Shown: positions 17,577 through 28,070, counted from the first letter of the stretch. The stretch is DNA of 47,991 bases from Okeania sp. SIO3I5 (GCF_010672085.1 NZ_JAAHHT010000048.1:1-47991); one strand, 5' to 3'. A program made the numbers and translations. Notes: generated from the letters alone by a model not told the origin.

Positions 17577-19970
17577 ATGAGTCAGCTAGTTGTTCTCAAG
17601 ATTTTGGATGGTAATTGGGAGAATGGATTTCCTGTTCACTTAAGCATAGGAAAAGAAGGAAAACAAAACGATTTTGAATGTAAAGCTCATTTACCCAAAA
17701 ATTCGGAAATTTCTTTTTTATATGAAAAATTTCAATTTTCTTACCAAAAAATTTATCCACCTCTCCTTGGTTTATCTACTAGAATTGAATTAGAAACAGA
17801 AGAATCAAATAGTCAACAAGAAACTAATGTAAATCCCAAGGAAGAATGTGAAAAAGTAGCACAAAAATTAGAATCATGTTTGAATGAATGGCTAGACTCA
17901 AAGGAGTTTCGACCAGCTCAAGAATTACTATTAAAAAAATTATATGAATCTAGAAAAATTCGTTTTATAATTCAAACTGATGATATTTCTTTACAAAGAC
18001 TACCTTGGCATCGCTGGAGATTTTTTGATGATTATAATTTAGCTTCAGTGGTTTTTAGTGGCGCACAAATTACCGATATTAAACAATATAAACACCAACA
18101 AAATCAATTAAAAATATTAGCAATTTTTGGAGAAAAAGAGCTTGATTATACAGAAGAGACACAGCATCTAGAAGAAATTACTAGCTCAGAAATTCATCCT
18201 CTTAATCAACCGAGACATCAAGATATTAATGACCAACTCTGGGAAAAAAACTGGGATATTCTATATTTTGCTGGTCATAGTAGAACCGAACAAGACAAAG
18301 GAAAAATTTATATTAATGATACAGAAAGCCTCACAATTGCAGAATTAAAATATGGCTTAAAACAAGCTATTGCTAAGGGATTACAACTAGCAATTTTTAA
18401 TTCTTGTGATGGTTTAGGATTAGCATCAGAGCTAGTAAAACTACAAATTCCCCACTTAATTGTAATGCGGGAAATAATTCCCAATAATGTTGCTAAACAA
18501 TTCCTAAAATATCTGCTGGAAGAGTTAAATAATACTGAAAACCAACAACCATTGACCTTAAATTTAGCAGTGCAGCGATCGCAACAAAAACTACAAGGTT
18601 TAGAAACAGATTCCCCTTATGCTAGTTGGTTGCCAGTTCTGTTTCAAAACCCCACCACATTACCTCCAACTCTCCAACAATTAAGAGCCGGAATTATTCC
18701 TCAATTTGCAGAAAAATCAAATAATTTTCCCGATTTATTACCACCTAAATTTAGACCATATCTAAAGCCAATATTATTAGCAACTGTCAGTATATTTGTC
18801 ACCTTAACTGTAAGTAGTATTAGACACTTAGGAATTTTAGAATATTGGGAATTAAAAACCTACGACCAATTAATGCGTCTGCGTCCCGATGAAGGAATTG
18901 ACAACCGTTTATTAGTTATTGAAGTAACAGAAAATGACTTACAATATCAGCGTGAAATGGGAATGAAAACTAATATATCTGCTTCTTTATCAGATACAGC
19001 ACTCACTCAAATTTTAGCTAAACTCAAACCCCATCAACCTCGTGCTATCGGTTTAGATATTTATCGCGATTTTCCTGTATTCCCTGAAGAAATTGATTTA
19101 GCTAAAGAACTAAAGGAAAATATATATTTATTTGTTATTTGTAAACATCCTGAATCTAAAACTGAGGGAGTAAAACCACCACCAGAAGTACCAAAAGAGC
19201 GAGTCAAATTTAGTGATGTAATTGTAGATCGGGATGGTATTATTCGACGTTATTTATGGCAAATGGAAGACAGTGAATTTTGCCCGACAAAGCATTCGTT
19301 AAGCATGGCGTTAGCACAAAACTATTTATCGTTTGAAGGAATTAAAGCAGAAATAACTCCTGAATCTGACTTGCGTATTGGTCAAGTGCTGTTCCAGCGA
19401 ATCCAAGCAACTCCAGCAGGAGGTTACCAAAACATTGATCATAGAGGATATCAAATGTTGCTTAACTATCGTTCCAGAAAAATTGCTGAGTCAGTTACTC
19501 TGAAACAGGTTCTCCAGAATGAAGTTGACCTCAGTATCGCAAAAGATAAAATCGTGATCATTGGGGTTACTGCTGACAGTATAAAAGACAATTTTTTTAC
19601 TCCCTACAGTTTGAATAGAGAGTCTAGTCAAGAGATGCGTGGTGTATTTGTACAAGCACAAATGACCAGTCAAATTATCAGTGCTGTACTTGACGATCGC
19701 TCTTTATTAAAAGTTTGGCAGTGGTGGGTAGATGGTCTATGGATTTGGAGTTGGTCTGTAATAGGAGGAACATTAGTTTCGCAAATACGCTCAGTTCCAA
19801 TTTCTATTATTGTCAATGTAGTAGCTATTCTAATTTTGTATGGTAGTTGTTTATTCCTACTGATTCAAGGTTATTGGGTGCCCCTAATACCAGCAGCGTT
19901 AGGCCAAATTCTTAGCAGTTTGGCTCTACACCCAAGTCATATTAAATCCGGTAGCATTGGTGTAATTTAG
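17577..19970 (+). CDS. CHAT-CHASE2 membrane protein
   Basis: A 797-residue multidomain protein. The N-terminal ~375 residues contain a CHAT caspase-like domain with His234 (YFAGHSR) and Cys277 (FNSCDG), the expected dyad. A membrane helix follows near 397-415, then a CHASE2 extracytoplasmic sensor domain (about 420-700, including GIDNRLLVIEVTENDLQY and KIVIIGVTADSIKDNFFTP), and three C-terminal membrane helices (about 712-782). This places the protease in the cytoplasm and the sensor outside, so an external signal could control proteolysis; that topology is inferred. The gene has no kinase or cyclase output domain, unlike many CHASE2 proteins. ATG 17577 starts 51 bp from the divergent DUF928 gene. 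Confidence 0.92.
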   Translation: MSQLVVLKILDGNWENGFPVHLSIGKEGKQNDFECKAHLPKNSEISFLYEKFQFSYQKIYPPLLGLSTRIELETEESNSQQETNVNPKEECEKVAQKLESCLNEWLDSKEFRPAQELLLKKLYESRKIRFIIQTDDISLQRLPWHRWRFFDDYNLASVVFSGAQITDIKQYKHQQNQLKILAIFGEKELDYTEETQHLEEITSSEIHPLNQPRHQDINDQLWEKNWDILYFAGHSRTEQDKGKIYINDTESLTIAELKYGLKQAIAKGLQLAIFNSCDGLGLASELVKLQIPHLIVMREIIPNNVAKQFLKYLLEELNNTENQQPLTLNLAVQRSQQKLQGLETDSPYASWLPVLFQNPTTLPPTLQQLRAGIIPQFAEKSNNFPDLLPPKFRPYLKPILLATVSIFVTLTVSSIRHLGILEYWELKTYDQLMRLRPDEGIDNRLLVIEVTENDLQYQREMGMKTNISASLSDTALTQILAKLKPHQPRAIGLDIYRDFPVFPEEIDLAKELKENIYLFVICKHPESKTEGVKPPPEVPKERVKFSDVIVDRDGIIRRYLWQMEDSEFCPTKHSLSMALAQNYLSFEGIKAEITPESDLRIGQVLFQRIQATPAGGYQNIDHRGYQMLLNYRSRKIAESVTLKQVLQNEVDLSIAKDKIVIIGVTADSIKDNFFTPYSLNRESSQEMRGVFVQAQMTSQIISAVLDDRSLLKVWQWWVDGLWIWSWSVIGGTLVSQIRSVPISIIVNVVAILILYGSCLFLLIQGYWVPLIPAALGQILSSLALHPSHIKSGSIGVI

Positions 19971-20187
19971 ATAAAAAGTGTGGGGAGATGGGGAGATACA
20001 GGCTAGAAGCCTGTGTTACAGTAATTTTGGTAACACAACCTTCCAGGTTGTTACAGGCTAGAAGCCTGTGTTACACTAATTTTGGTAACACAACCTTCCA
20101 GGTTGTTACAGGGTTCTAGCCTGAACTGCAAAGATAGAGATCAATCCTCATGCATTGCTGTAATATCATACACTAATTCACCAACGC
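19971..20187. repeat. Tandem palindromic repeat between CHAT-CHASE2 and AAA-WD40 genes
   Basis: A 55-bp unit occurs twice in tandem (from 19998 and 20053). Each has the palindrome AGGCTAGAAGCCTGTGTTAC and TAACACAACCTTCCAGGTTG. Related sequence is near 9105-9175. It lies between convergent genes. Confidence 0.7.
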
Positions 20188-23100
20188 CTAAAACCCAATA
20201 TCATCACATAAACTTCTGTCGCTCTCCTCCACTTCAGCATTAGTGCGCAGATAATTACCCACCCACTCACAGCCATAAACAAGTATTTGTTCAAAATCGA
20301 TCGCCTTTTCTAAATCCCATAAAATTACTTTCCGATCTTCTGCGGCCGTTGCTAGAGTTTTGCCATCATTGCTGAATGCAAGTCCTCGAATACCCGAACT
20401 ATGACCAAAAAGATTTACCAAGAACTCACCATTTCTTTGCCATAACTGCACTGTTCCTTTATCATCTCCAACGGCAATGATCTTACCATCAGGACTAACC
20501 GCAACCTGAAAAATTTGCTGATTATTTGTTTCAATAGTAGAAATCAACTCACCTTTTTCATTCCATAATTTTATGCTTTTACCACCATTCCCTATTCCCA
20601 CCCAAAAATCATTATTACTCGCCGCAACACTATAGACAATACCCCCACCAGTCGAAAGTATTTTAAATAAATCACCATCTTGTTCCCATAGTCGAACAGT
20701 ACCATCCCCACTACTAGAAGCAATTAAGGAACCATCTCCATTAAAAGCAACCCCCCAAACTCCAGCTTGATGATCTTTGAAAGTAGTCACTTCATCACCT
20801 TCCAATGACCAGAGTTTGACTGTGCGATCGATACTCGCTGAAGCTAATAGTTTACCATCAGGACTAAATGCCAAGTTGCGAATCTCAGCTTCATGTTCTT
20901 TCAAAGTCTCAAGTAACTTACCATCAGTTTGCCAAAGTTCTACTACAACTCCAGCGCTGATGGCAAAGATATTTTTTTTCGGACTAAAAGCAATATCTGC
21001 AAAGGCAGAGTTTTTTCCAGGAATTTTCTTTTTTATTGAACCGTCAGACTCCCACAGAATAGTTTCATTAGAACTGACACTGCCAATTAATTGATTATCA
21101 GCACTAAAAGCAACTCCGTGAACCCCTGCTGTATGTCCGAACAAGCGAGTTAACAAAGGATTTTCTAAGCGCCATAGTTTCACCCGGGAATCAGATCCTC
21201 CCGAAGCTAAGACTTTGCCATTAGAACTGAAGGCAAGTCCTCTCACCGAACCCTGATCAGCTTTAATAGTAGTTAATAATACACCTTCTTGATTCCAAAA
21301 AGCGATCGTGCCATCCTCAGATGCCGAAGCTAAAATTTTCCCATCGGGATTAAATACCACAGACAAAACCCTTGCTGTTTGTGCCGTAAAAGTTTTGAGG
21401 AGTTCACCTTCTGGCAGTTCCCACAGTTGAACTTTACCATAACTGTCACCTACCGCCAACAGTTTACCATCAGGACTAAAATCTAGGCTCAAAAGCGCTT
21501 CTTTGCCCTTAGTTAGAGTAATAGGAATAGGTTCTTTTTCCTCTATGTACCACAATTTCATCTTACCGTCTTCGCATACGGAGGCGAGAGTTTTACCATC
21601 TGGACTAAAAGCCACTTTTCTGACAACTGCTTGATGTCCTCTAAGAGTTTTCCATAGAGTTCCATTTTTGCGCCAGAGTTTGATAGTGCGATCCATACTT
21701 GCCGAAGCGATAATTTCTCCATCTGGACTAAACTTTACGTCATACACTGGAGCTTGATGACTCCTGAAAGTATGCAACAGATCACCATTAGGTTTCCAGA
21801 GTTTAACAGTAGTGTCTCCACTGCCAGAAGCTAAGGTTTTACCATCAGGACTAATTGCCACTGTTAAAGTCTGGCCTTGATGTGCTGGCCATCTTGCTAG
21901 TAAAGTGCCATCTATCCTGCGCACTACCATCTCACTCTCACTACCGATGACAATCTGCTGACTATCTTCACTAAAGTCGATATCTATAATTCCGGTATTA
22001 CTAGCGACAAAATTATTGGACTCCATCGCCCCATAAATTGAGCGTCGTAGGGCTAACTCTATCATTTTTTCTGTCTGAGGTTCGTTAATTCTAAGCTTTT
22101 GGAATTCTCGCCTTGCTTTGAGCACTTGAATTATAGAATCTAGCTGTCGATCTAAGGCAAAAAGAGCTTCTGAATAGCGGACTATGCTTTGAATTTTAGC
22201 TAGGTTTTCTTGGCGTTGACTGGACATAACAATACGGTACTTTGAAAAAGTCGTCATTCCCCAACCAGAAACAGCGAGGAATGCGATACTAACTGCAGCT
22301 AAAAATAACTTTTTAAATCTAGCGGTTGTTTGTTTTTGTTTTAGTCTTGCTTCTACTTCTTTTATGCGTTCTGCTTCTATTATAGTTCGCTTTTCTTGTC
22401 TCTCTTTTTCAACGGAAGCATCTAAATATTGATAATCTAAATCACTTAAACTTTTTCCCCTTGCCCAAGCTTCAGCATTCTTTAACGCTAGACCAAGCAA
22501 TAGACTCGATTCGTCTGTTTTTTGGGAAGCTATCCAAGCATCAAAAGCTTGAGCATAAGGTCGCAATGATATTAATTTTTTCTCTATCCATTCTAAATTA
22601 AATACTCGTTCATATATCCGGTTTTTAACCTTGAGCAATCCTGATTCTTTCACGACTAATCCTGACAAAAATAATTGCTTTTGTTCAGGACTATCATCAA
22701 TTTTTACAATTTGATTCAGGAGTATATTTTGATATATTTCCAGCAATATTTCTACTTTTTTTTTCTTGCATAATAACCGACTTTGTATAGTTCTTAAATG
22801 CTCTGGATCGTCTTGACTCTGCCAATCAGATAATATCTTATTAACAACTATATTATCTACTAATAGTTTTTCATAATCTAATGGCAAATCAATAAATTTA
22901 TTTTGCACATCGCATAATATATTATTTCTAGATGTATTCGTTTTAGAAGTTAATGGCAATTCACAAGAATTATTTCCTTGGAGGGTAATAAAATCCATAA
23001 CTAATTGACAGAGTTTATTAGTTAAAAATGGTTGCCCTCCTGTCCAGGATAATATTTCTTTCAGCATTGCTTGAGCATGGTTTTCTCTTAGTGGTAATGC

Positions 23101-23760
23101 TGCCGCTAATGGCTGTATTTCTTCTGGGGTAAAACCATGTAATTCTATGGCTGTACCGATGTTAAATGGTGTTCTTTTCCTGTCTTGGATTAAATCGGAA
23201 GGTGTGGCCACTCCAAAAATGGCAAAATTAATCCGATGATACTCTGGGTTAATTGACCGTTGATTGTAAAAATATCTAATCAGGGCAAAAAAGTCATCTA
23301 CTGGAAAATTTAAACTGAGAATACTATCTATTTCATCTATGAATATACAAATCTTTTGTGTGGGAAATTGTACTAATATTAGTTCTTCAATAAATCGACT
23401 TAATTTTTGCACATCAGAAATTTCTTTTTGTGACAACCACCAAGTTTTTAATGTGAATTTTTCTATCAATTGGAAACTGCGCCAGAGGTCAGCAATGATG
23501 CTTTTATACCATTGTTCGGGGGTAATGTTTTGACTACCAATGCTAGTCATGTCAATACTAGCACATTCAAATCCTTCTTCTTTAAGTTGATAATAGGTTC
23601 TGACTAATAGGGACGATTTTCCCATTTGGCGACTATTGAGAACGTAACAAAATTCGCCTCTATTTAAAGCTTGATAGAGTTGGGTGTCAGCTTCTCGAGT
23701 AACGTAGGTGGGGGCGTCGTTATGGAGGCTACCTCCTACTTGATATATACGTTTAGTCAT
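20188..23760 (-). CDS. AAA-like ATPase with WD40 double propeller
   Basis: A 1,190-residue protein. The N-terminal ~270 residues form an AAA-like (AAA_35-type) NTPase with P-loop NSRQMGKSS (about 42-50) and Walker B ICIFIDEID (about 137-145). The middle is helical and charged, then a membrane-type helix (AAVSIAFLAVSGWGM, about 485-505). The C-terminal ~600 residues contain 14 WD40 repeats (SPDGKLLASAS…VKLW), enough for two seven-bladed propellers, and a short CEWVGNYLRTN tail typical of such proteins. This STAND-like design (switch NTPase plus sensor repeats) suits stress or invader sensing; no effector domain is recognisable in it, so neighbouring CHAT proteins could be the effectors, but that is inference. 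Confidence 0.92.
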   Translation of the reverse strand: MTKRIYQVGGSLHNDAPTYVTREADTQLYQALNRGEFCYVLNSRQMGKSSLLVRTYYQLKEEGFECASIDMTSIGSQNITPEQWYKSIIADLWRSFQLIEKFTLKTWWLSQKEISDVQKLSRFIEELILVQFPTQKICIFIDEIDSILSLNFPVDDFFALIRYFYNQRSINPEYHRINFAIFGVATPSDLIQDRKRTPFNIGTAIELHGFTPEEIQPLAAALPLRENHAQAMLKEILSWTGGQPFLTNKLCQLVMDFITLQGNNSCELPLTSKTNTSRNNILCDVQNKFIDLPLDYEKLLVDNIVVNKILSDWQSQDDPEHLRTIQSRLLCKKKKVEILLEIYQNILLNQIVKIDDSPEQKQLFLSGLVVKESGLLKVKNRIYERVFNLEWIEKKLISLRPYAQAFDAWIASQKTDESSLLLGLALKNAEAWARGKSLSDLDYQYLDASVEKERQEKRTIIEAERIKEVEARLKQKQTTARFKKLFLAAVSIAFLAVSGWGMTTFSKYRIVMSSQRQENLAKIQSIVRYSEALFALDRQLDSIIQVLKARREFQKLRINEPQTEKMIELALRRSIYGAMESNNFVASNTGIIDIDFSEDSQQIVIGSESEMVVRRIDGTLLARWPAHQGQTLTVAISPDGKTLASGSGDTTVKLWKPNGDLLHTFRSHQAPVYDVKFSPDGEIIASASMDRTIKLWRKNGTLWKTLRGHQAVVRKVAFSPDGKTLASVCEDGKMKLWYIEEKEPIPITLTKGKEALLSLDFSPDGKLLAVGDSYGKVQLWELPEGELLKTFTAQTARVLSVVFNPDGKILASASEDGTIAFWNQEGVLLTTIKADQGSVRGLAFSSNGKVLASGGSDSRVKLWRLENPLLTRLFGHTAGVHGVAFSADNQLIGSVSSNETILWESDGSIKKKIPGKNSAFADIAFSPKKNIFAISAGVVVELWQTDGKLLETLKEHEAEIRNLAFSPDGKLLASASIDRTVKLWSLEGDEVTTFKDHQAGVWGVAFNGDGSLIASSSGDGTVRLWEQDGDLFKILSTGGGIVYSVAASNNDFWVGIGNGGKSIKLWNEKGELISTIETNNQQIFQVAVSPDGKIIAVGDDKGTVQLWQRNGEFLVNLFGHSSGIRGLAFSNDGKTLATAAEDRKVILWDLEKAIDFEQILVYGCEWVGNYLRTNAEVEESDRSLCDDIGF

Positions 23761-24941
23761 AGTTTATATATATATAATTTCGGGTTTAATGCTGATAAAT
23801 ATGTAAGCAGAGAGTAAGAAGATAAGTTACAGGACGTACAAAACTCAGCAGTTCTAATACTAGACGCGATCAATGTTTGCTACAAATCTCTGTTATCTGT
23901 TAAGTGTTCCTTATAACTGGAGTTTTGTAACATTCTTTTTTTCACGCTTGGTATCACAAAGAAGGAAAAACCTTAAACTTAGGGTAGATATTTCAGTAGT
24001 GGTGTACAAGTAGTGAAATCCTCAAAAAAGTTAAGTAGTCAAAAGAATAGTATTTCTTGGAAACTAGGAAATAATGGTACTTTCTATTCCCTCCATACCA
24101 GTTAAGTGTTTCTAGTTAAGTGTTCCCTAAATCAGTACATCTACCAAACTACCGATATTTCTTGAGTTTTTAGACAAACGATACCAATGGATATCATAAT
24201 TAAGAGGCCGGTCCTAGGGCGCTGTCCCTACATACTAACCAATCCCAATTGTAATGTGCAACGCCCAATACAAATTTGATCAATGTTTGGTACAAATAGC
24301 TGAGGTTTTTTTAGGAGTCAGGTAGGGGAGTCATCGGATGGGCGACGCACAGTCAGGAGTCAGAATCAATAGCTTCGATGCCATTCTTAGTTCATAAGGA
24401 CTTACGCACGCGAAACTGGGTTTTTAGGATAAATCCTTGTTTTTAACAATAAACATTGACGATCTGCACCCGGTTTCTGGGTTCGCCTGCGCAAGTCCTA
24501 AATATCAAATTATAAGCCATCTGTAGGGGCGTTTGATGTCGCAGAGCGTTAACGAAGTTATGCGCAGCTAAACGGCCTTTAGCTAATGCACAAGGCGCGT
24601 TAACACGGAGCAACATGTTTGCGTAGCATGAGCAGGAAGACGCCCCTAATATAGCAGTTTTGTGTAAGTCCTTTTCATAACTCATCGAATTCGTCAAAGG
24701 GATATCTCCTATAAAGTCTTTTGAATACCCATTATATTCATAACATTCTTTTTTCAGGCATGATATAAATCACTTAATATAATAGAAAGATTGGTTAAAA
24801 GGAATTTTTTTGTTCTCAAGGGGAGATTGGATATGGCGCCGGTAACCCATCCATCTTTCGACCGCTTTTTCTCCTTGAAAGTAGAGGCTTTAAACCTTAA
24901 TTTTTCCGTAAATCATAATCATCAAATTACTACCCAAGACA
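23761..24941. other. Long intergenic region
   Basis: No gene can be supported. Near the AAA-WD40 start is a TATATATATATAA run. GTTAAGTGTTCC-type short repeats occur near 23899 and 24104. A composite of ACTTACGCA-family ends lies at 24396-24672. The segment 24830-24920 (GTAGAGGCTTTAAACC) looks like another dispersed repeat. Confidence 0.5.
24396..24672. mobile_element. Composite ACTTACGCA-family element
   Basis: AAGGACTTACGCA (24396-24408) pairs with TGCGCAAGTCCTA (24488-24500) as an element closely related to the one at 8794. A second matching end, TGTGTAAGTCCTT (24661-24673), follows ~165 bp of a GGGGCGT…ACGCCCC-bounded repeat. The open frame across this region is made only of repeat DNA. 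Confidence 0.6.
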
Positions 24942-25328
24942 TTAATTTTCATAAATTTCTAAAGGTAATTGATCTGGATCTGGAAAGAAAGTAAAACGCT
25001 TACCAGTTATTTCGTCAATTCTAATATTTTCTACTTCTATACCGTGAGATTTCAAGTAATCAACAGATTCATCAATATTATCTACTTCTAATGCTAAATG
25101 TCTCAGACCACAAGCTTCTGGCCGAGTTAATCTTTTTGGGGGGTCAGGAAATGAAAATAACTCTATCTGATTGCCATTACCCATGCACAAATCTAACTTA
25201 TAAGAATTGCGTGCCTTTCTCCAAGTTTCTTGAATAATTTTAAATCCTAAAATATTTACATAAAAATGCTTTGATTTTTCATAATCAGAGCAGATAATCG
25301 CAACGTGATGAATTTTTTTTATTTTCAC
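24942..25328 (-). CDS. gloA2: VOC-family protein, YaeR/GloA2-like
   Basis: A 128-residue glyoxalase-fold (vicinal oxygen chelate) protein, probably a cytoplasmic metalloenzyme or small-molecule binding protein. It matches the E. coli YaeR type closely: IHHVAIICSDYEKSKHFY, IELFSFPDPPKRLTRPEACG, LRHLALEVD and FFPDPDQLPLEIYE. Expected metal ligands are the His in HHVAI, the Glu in QIELF, the His in LRHLA and the Glu near the C-terminus. Length is normal. The start codon is GTG at 25328. Its substrate is not established; true glyoxalase I activity should not be assumed. No operon partner. Confidence 0.9.
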   Translation of the reverse strand: MKIKKIHHVAIICSDYEKSKHFYVNILGFKIIQETWRKARNSYKLDLCMGNGNQIELFSFPDPPKRLTRPEACGLRHLALEVDNIDESVDYLKSHGIEVENIRIDEITGKRFTFFPDPDQLPLEIYEN

Positions 25329-26310
<982 letters not shown>

Positions 26311-26775
26311 TTAACTTTCAACTATTGAGTTTTGACTTTCACGAAGCGGTTGACAATCTTGACGATCGCATTGCCCTTTAACAATAACCTCATAACTTTC
26401 AGCATGAAGTCCAGGAGGTAAATTATCTAGTCGCAAGTTAGTAAAAGTTTCCCACTCTATATCAATGATAGTCCCACAGTTTTGACAGCAAAAATGATGA
26501 TGGGGTTGAACGTTGGCATCATAACGAGTTACTCCCTCCTCCAGTAATACTTCCTTAACTAAACCCACTTCCCGTAATACAGTTAAGGCAGTATAAATAG
26601 TTGCTTTAGAAGAAATTGGTAACTCTCGGTTTACCTCACTTAGAATTTCCTCAACAGTAGGATGATCTGAACGAGACAGAAGATTGGCATAAACTGCAAA
26701 TCGCTGAGGAGTAATTCTTAGCCCTTTAGATTGCATTTGTCTCTTGATACTTGTTGTATTGTGATTATTTTTCAT
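26311..26775 (-). CDS. perR: PerR-type peroxide-sensing Fur-family repressor
   Basis: A 154-residue Fur-family regulator. The winged-helix domain (about 1-88) includes LRITPQRFAVYANLLSRSDHP and TIYTALTVLREVGLV. Structural zinc would sit at Cys97/Cys100 (CQNC) and Cys136/Cys141. Regulatory metal ligands in the PerR arrangement are present: His38, Asp86, His92, His94 and Asp105. Asp105 favours PerR over Fur. Oxidation of the His ligands by H2O2 would release DNA and induce targets. It is divergent from the rubrerythrin gene across 176 bp with a 7-1-7 operator, so it probably represses rubrerythrin and may repress itself. Confidence 0.93.
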   Translation of the reverse strand: MKNNHNTTSIKRQMQSKGLRITPQRFAVYANLLSRSDHPTVEEILSEVNRELPISSKATIYTALTVLREVGLVKEVLLEEGVTRYDANVQPHHHFCCQNCGTIIDIEWETFTNLRLDNLPPGLHAESYEVIVKGQCDRQDCQPLRESQNSIVES

Positions 26776-26796
26776 TATCTATTATCTATTATTTAC

Positions 26797-26811
26797 TTAT
26801 AATATTTCAAA
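26797..26811. promoter_or_regulatory. Possible PerR-like half-site near perR
   Basis: TTATAATATTTCAAA matches the left half of a PerR box (TTATAAT-N-ATTATAA) exactly but the right half poorly. It lies ~22 bp from the perR start and could permit autoregulation. Confidence 0.3.
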
Positions 26812-26874
26812 CCAGCTACAAATTATAACACATATAAGTAAAGATTGGTTATTAAATTGGAATAAATATTTTCC

Positions 26875-26903
26875 TTGACATTTTATTAAATAAGAATTAT
26901 TCT
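26875..26903 (+). promoter_or_regulatory. Sigma-70-type promoter of the rubrerythrin gene
   Basis: TTGACA (26875-26880), a 17-bp spacer, and TATTCT (26898-26903). The -10 box lies inside the right half of the predicted PerR operator, so repressor binding would block RNA polymerase. Confidence 0.7.
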
Positions 26904-26905
26904 TA
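26891..26905. promoter_or_regulatory. Predicted PerR operator (7-1-7 palindrome)
   Basis: TAAGAAT-T-ATTCTTA is a perfect 7-1-7 inverted repeat, the arrangement used by Fur/PerR dimers. It overlaps the rubrerythrin -10 box and sits between the divergent perR and rbr genes. Confidence 0.7.
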
Positions 26906-26951
26906 GAAATAAGAGAGAAAACTAGCTAACTTATAAGTAGAGGAGAACACC

Positions 26952-27665
26952 ATGGACTTGTCCAACTCTAACACCAGTAAAAATTTATCTGATGCTTTTG
27001 CAGGGGAATCAATGGCTAACCGTAAGTATCTCTTCTTTGCCGAAGTTGCCAAAAAATTAGGCATGGAAGATTTAGCTAAACTGTTCCGGGAAACAGCCAA
27101 TCAAGAAACCCAACACGCCTTTTCTCACTTCCGTCTACTTCATCCTGAATTAGTCGTAGACGACCCATCTATCCTAACTGAAGAGCAAAAAAAAGCGATC
27201 GCCTCTCGTTGTCTAGAATTAGCAATTGAAGGTGAAACTTATGAGTATACAACCATGTATCCCGAATTTGCCGAGCAAGCACGAGCAGATCGTGATAGTG
27301 GAGCAGTGGCAGAATTTGAAGAGCAAGAAGAAGAGTCCCGCGAACACGCCACCATGTTCCGTCAAGCAGCGCACAAGTTTGGTTTATTGACTCATATCGA
27401 AAACCACCATGCTAATCAATATACGGAAGCTTTAGAAGGTCTCAATGGTGTTGCACCTAAACAAAAGGTTGCTGGCAGTAACCCAGCAAACTGTAAATGG
27501 ATCTGTCGTGTATGTTCGATGATTTACGATCCAGTTGTTGGCGATCCGGACTCTGGTATTGCTCCTGGGACTCCATTTGAAGACATTCCTGAAAATTGGT
27601 CTTGTCCTATTTGTGGAGCACAGAAGAAATCTTTTGTTCCTTATGAAGAGGCAGTTGCAGCTTAA
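26952..27665 (+). CDS. rbr: Rubrerythrin
   Basis: A 237-residue non-haem diiron peroxidase that reduces H2O2 to water. The N-terminal ferritin-like four-helix domain (about 12-150) supplies diiron ligands in [41 protein letters not shown] and [13 protein letters not shown]. The C-terminal rubredoxin domain binds one iron with CRVC (about 184-187) and CPIC (about 219-222) and delivers electrons. Length and domain order are canonical. It is cytoplasmic. AGGAG precedes ATG 26952. It is regulated by the divergent perR gene through the operator at 26891; the protein would protect a photosynthetic cell from peroxide. Confidence 0.95.
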   Translation: MDLSNSNTSKNLSDAFAGESMANRKYLFFAEVAKKLGMEDLAKLFRETANQETQHAFSHFRLLHPELVVDDPSILTEEQKKAIASRCLELAIEGETYEYTTMYPEFAEQARADRDSGAVAEFEEQEEESREHATMFRQAAHKFGLLTHIENHHANQYTEALEGLNGVAPKQKVAGSNPANCKWICRVCSMIYDPVVGDPDSGIAPGTPFEDIPENWSCPICGAQKKSFVPYEEAVAA

Positions 27666-27671
27666 GTATTT

Positions 27672-27760
27672 CAGGACTTACGCAGAGCCACCATCTGTAG
27701 TGGCGAATGGCATTCGCCCTCTAGGAATAGTGCATTGTCTAAGGATTTGCGTAAGTCCTG
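27672..27760. mobile_element. MITE-like element, ACTTACGCA family
   Basis: CAGGACTTACGCA (27672-27684) and TGCGTAAGTCCTG (27748-27760) are perfect inverted ends identical to those of the element at 7855. The interior contains GGCGAATGGCATTCGCC. It begins 7 bp after the rubrerythrin stop. Confidence 0.78.
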
Positions 27761-27822
27761 TATTTATGGCAAGGCAGATTTATCAATAGAATTTAAAAAA
27801 AGTATTTCCGAGTCAAATATAT

Positions 27823-27860
27823 AGTGTTTTTCACAAAGGCTGAAAAACACTTATATTTTT
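27823..27860 (+). terminator. Likely intrinsic terminator of rubrerythrin
   Basis: AGTGTTTTTCA (27823-27833) and TGAAAAACACT (27841-27851) pair perfectly over 11 bp with a 7-nt loop, followed by TATATTTTTCTTA. The AT-rich stem is weak but the T-tract is in place. Confidence 0.6.
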
Positions 27861-27907
27861 CTTATTTAGGTAAGCTGCTCGCTCCTTTTTATTTATACCG
27901 CTACGCG

Positions 27908-27946
27908 CTAGGGAACAGGGAACAGGGAATAGGGAACAGGGAATAG
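27908..27946. repeat. GGGAACA/GGGAATA heptamer array
   Basis: Five consecutive heptamers alternate between GGGAACA and GGGAATA, upstream of the hydrolase gene. The same heptamers occur at 33463-33509. Confidence 0.75.
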
Positions 27947-28070
27947 CAGACTTTTAAAGGCTTTTAGGATTTAGAAATGTCGTAACCTTAATACCTAGTG
28001 CTATATTGACATTCTGTGGCCAGCAAGATATAAATATTTTAACTTTATTTGTATAGTTTAGGAGTTGTTT

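Noticed and set aside
24443-24697. Minus-strand frame of 84 codons
   Set aside because: Entirely made of ACTTACGCA-family element and a GGGGCGT-bounded repeat.
24791-24994. Plus-strand frame of 67 codons
   Set aside because: Overlaps gloA2 antisense at its end, and its middle is a dispersed repeat (GTAGAGGCTTTAAACC); no family resemblance.
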